Shown here: one piece after another, positions 6,145 to 7,349 of the stretch
Numbering within the stretch: the first letter of the stretch is position 1
Layout: each line of letters opens with the position of its first letter
Assembly (NCBI GenBank): GCA_964608945.1
Contig: CAZSQB010000051.1
Coordinates: 1 to 7,349, forward strand
Length of the DNA stretch: 7,349 nt
Direction of reading: 5' to 3'
Source: CAYWEP01 sp964608945
Lineage (GTDB): Bacteria; Patescibacteriota; Microgenomatia; Levybacterales; UBA12049
Translations under genes and position numbers: made by a program
Notes under the pieces: model-generated
The model's input: only the letters and a program-made list of their open reading frames with translations
What the model was told of the DNA's origin: nothing
Database searches by the model: none

Positions 6145-7155
6145 TTAAAAGTTTGGTTTTATTGCAAAATTTAAATAGTCAATAAATTTCTTTGTGAATA
6201 ATTTTGTATAAACGCTCTCGGTTAAACTCAATGTCGCCGAATGTACCATTAAACCTCTTATAAGAATGTCGGAATCCTTATTTGTGCCATAAAAATTTCT
6301 AATTTTTTCAAGGAGCCTTTGGCGAAATTCTTTGTCTGTCCAGTGTATTCTCAAAGTTATCAACCGGTCATAAAGCGGATTTGAGAAAAGACAAAATTGC
6401 AAGTCCATTATGGCGATTTTGTTTTTTGACACTACTATGTTTTCTAAGTGCAGATCACGGTGGTTAAGTGTTGTTTCGTTTGTTTTTAAAAGCGCTGGTA
6501 TAGACTGTAAAAAGATGGGCACACCTAAGAGAAGACTAAAAAGAGCTCGTGGATGTATCAATATTGCTTTTGATAAAATGGGAAAATAGAGAAGTGTGAT
6601 GGCTTTAGCATCGCGTTTTGCAATTTGTTCTTTCTCTTTCGTTGAAAGTCTCTCGCCTAGCAGATTCAAAAAATCAACAGTTTTCAAATAAATTTCAAAT
6701 TGCTTTTTGGATTTGATTTTGGACGCTTGTGTGCTTTCAATAAATTCTGTAAGAAGAGTTAAAGAATTCTTTGTTTCTAGCTTTGCAATAAACTGAGGTA
6801 TAATGATATCTTCAAATTGCTTTGGCATTGACTTGCCGATTCTTCTAACAACCCTATTCAAAACCATATATATAATAGTTTCATTTCTCAAAGTATAATA
6901 ATTGAGGTTTTTTAATCTTCCGCTCCATATTTTAGCGAAAGCTTTTTGGCCCTTAGAATTTTGATACAGTGCATAAAAAAACATTTTGTTTCCCTTACTA
7001 TTTCTTTTTGTTATGTTTATTTGTTTTATAAATTTATATTCACCTATTTGATCGGGGAAAGTAATCTTTTGGTTAGAGTTTAGGAAACCAAAAAAAAGGT
7101 TTAATATACTGGAAAATATTAATCTAGATAAATTTAATGGTTGTTCATTTTTCAT
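6145..7155 (-). CDS. Atypical kinase / phosphotransferase-like protein in glycan cluster
   Basis: A 336-residue protein with the core residues of the protein-kinase-like fold. AFAKIW supplies the ATP-binding Lys (K75), and RNETIIY the helix-C-type Glu (E92). HRDLHLEN (232-239) is the catalytic loop, with base D234 and metal ligand N239, and IMDLQ supplies the metal-binding Asp (D251) where kinases have DFG. This pattern fits the aminoglycoside/choline phosphotransferase and lipopolysaccharide-kinase (WaaP/Kdo kinase) superfamily more than Ser/Thr kinases. Two hydrophobic stretches (residues 11-24 and 204-222, the second just before the catalytic loop) may attach it to the membrane. Given its neighbours, a sugar, polyprenyl-linked or lipid-linked glycan is the likely substrate, but this is inferred. 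The gene is about 22-38% GC, well below the cluster average. It starts 4 nt after the upstream stop; the upstream bases AGGTAAATAT hold at best a weak ribosome site. Confidence 0.85.
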   Translation of the reverse strand: MKNEQPLNLSRLIFSSILNLFFGFLNSNQKITFPDQIGEYKFIKQINITKRNSKGNKMFFYALYQNSKGQKAFAKIWSGRLKNLNYYTLRNETIIYMVLNRVVRRIGKSMPKQFEDIIIPQFIAKLETKNSLTLLTEFIESTQASKIKSKKQFEIYLKTVDFLNLLGERLSTKEKEQIAKRDAKAITLLYFPILSKAILIHPRALFSLLLGVPIFLQSIPALLKTNETTLNHRDLHLENIVVSKNKIAIMDLQFCLFSNPLYDRLITLRIHWTDKEFRQRLLEKIRNFYGTNKDSDILIRGLMVHSATLSLTESVYTKLFTKKFIDYLNFAIKPNF

Positions 7156-7159
7156 ATAT

Positions 7160-7349
7160 TTACCTACCTATCCTCTTTGTTGAAATATCTACTTTCCAAA
7201 CAGGATCCGAAACAACGGAAGCTTTTTGCCTTTTTATTCGAAGTAGTAAAACTATCCCAACCAAAAGAGTTGTTTTAACAGGGTGAGATATCAGTTCTTC
7301 GAAGAATGACTGCATGAGAACTCTACGAGGGATCTCATATTCTTTCTTT
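7160..7349 (-). CDS. C-terminal end of a membrane-anchored protein, probably a glycosyltransferase (5' end outside window)
   Basis: An open frame enters at the right edge and ends at TAA (7162-7160), giving 62 residues. It starts KKEYEIPRRVLMQSFFEELI, has one hydrophobic segment (residues 27-37, TLLVGIVLLLR) and ends SDPVWKVDISTKRIGR. The last block resembles the tail of the GT2 protein in this window (D-N-I-W-N-I-S-E-T-T-K-K-R-I): the same D, W, T-K and R-I in order, after a similar basic stretch and membrane helix. This makes a GT2-type glycosyltransferase the best guess, though no catalytic motif lies inside the window. Its base composition (about 40% GC) matches the downstream GT-C genes rather than its AT-rich neighbour. 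The stop is 4 nt before the kinase-like start, so it belongs to the same operon. Confidence 0.65.
   Translation of the reverse strand, partial: KKEYEIPRRVLMQSFFEELISHPVKTTLLVGIVLLLRIKRQKASVVSDPVWKVDISTKRIGR

Larger units (their letters stand above)
5098..7160. other. AT-rich two-gene segment inside a higher-GC cluster
   Basis: By hand count, lines 5101-5160, 5161-5220, 5221-5280, 6241-6300, 6661-6720 and 7081-7140 have 8, 28, 25, 30, 22 and 22% GC, and line 5701-5760 has 38%. Outside, lines 5041-5100, 7201-7260 and 7261-7320 have 42, 43 and 38%, and some downstream genes exceed 50%. The segment holds exactly the GT2 and kinase-like genes plus the first codons of the GT-C gene. No transposase, integrase or tRNA marks its ends. 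Both ends carry TTTTTCATAT (5131-5140 and 7148-7157), which is also the start-codon context there. Confidence 0.7.

Noticed and set aside
6145..7155. An antibiotic phosphotransferase or toxin-type kinase (HipA-like).
   Set aside because: The core motifs are compatible with several kinase-like families, but there is no antitoxin gene, and the setting between glycosyltransferases argues for a glycan-related substrate.
5098..7160. An insertion sequence or integrated element as the source of the AT-rich segment.
   Set aside because: There is no transposase, integrase, terminal inverted repeat or tRNA. The only shared end sequence is a 10-mer that is also start-codon context.

Overview
The window looks like part of a surface-glycan and cell-envelope gene cluster from an uncultivated bacterium, most plausibly a member of the Patescibacteria (CPR), perhaps Microgenomates-like. 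This taxonomic reading is inference. It rests on the small exported protein with a C-terminal LASTG-helix-basic tail, on its Cys-containing domain that I associate with CPR genomes, on compact gene spacing, and on mostly non-Shine-Dalgarno starts. The standard genetic code fits: all seven visible stop codons are TAA and no frame is broken by an internal TGA.

Every supported gene is on the minus strand, so transcription runs from the right edge to the left. In that order: the C-terminal end of a membrane-anchored protein, probably a glycosyltransferase (7160-7349); an atypical kinase/phosphotransferase with a HRDLHLEN catalytic loop (6145-7155); a family 2 (GT-A) glycosyltransferase (5141-6133); two large polytopic GT-C-type membrane glycosyltransferases joined by an ATGGTAA overlap (3588-5138 and 1960-3594); and a membrane-anchored TIM-barrel glycoside-hydrolase-like protein (687-1958). 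Gaps are 4, 11 and 2 nt, then a 7-nt overlap, then 1 nt, so these six genes read as one operon whose promoter lies outside the window. After a 53-nt gap holding a good extended -10 promoter and a cluster of TGTTATA repeats come a sortase-substrate-like surface protein (73-633) and, 5 nt further on, the first 22 codons of a membrane protein cut by the left edge (1-67).

Base composition is mosaic. The kinase and GT2 genes are strongly AT-rich (about 22-38% GC in lines counted by hand), while the genes on both sides are about 38-62% GC. The change is sharp: near base 5100 on one side and near 7160 on the other. This suggests a two-gene cassette acquired or exchanged inside an older glycan locus.

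A reasonable working model, inferred from family membership, is this. The GT2 enzymes build or load sugars at the cytoplasmic face. The kinase-like protein phosphorylates a sugar, lipid or related acceptor. The GT-C proteins transfer sugars from polyprenyl-phosphate carriers outside the membrane, and the anchored hydrolase-like protein trims or remodels the glycan. The last two genes are a separately promoted unit that probably displays a small protein on the cell surface. No RNA genes, CRISPR arrays, insertion sequences or intrinsic terminators were found, and no stretch longer than 300 bases lacks a gene.
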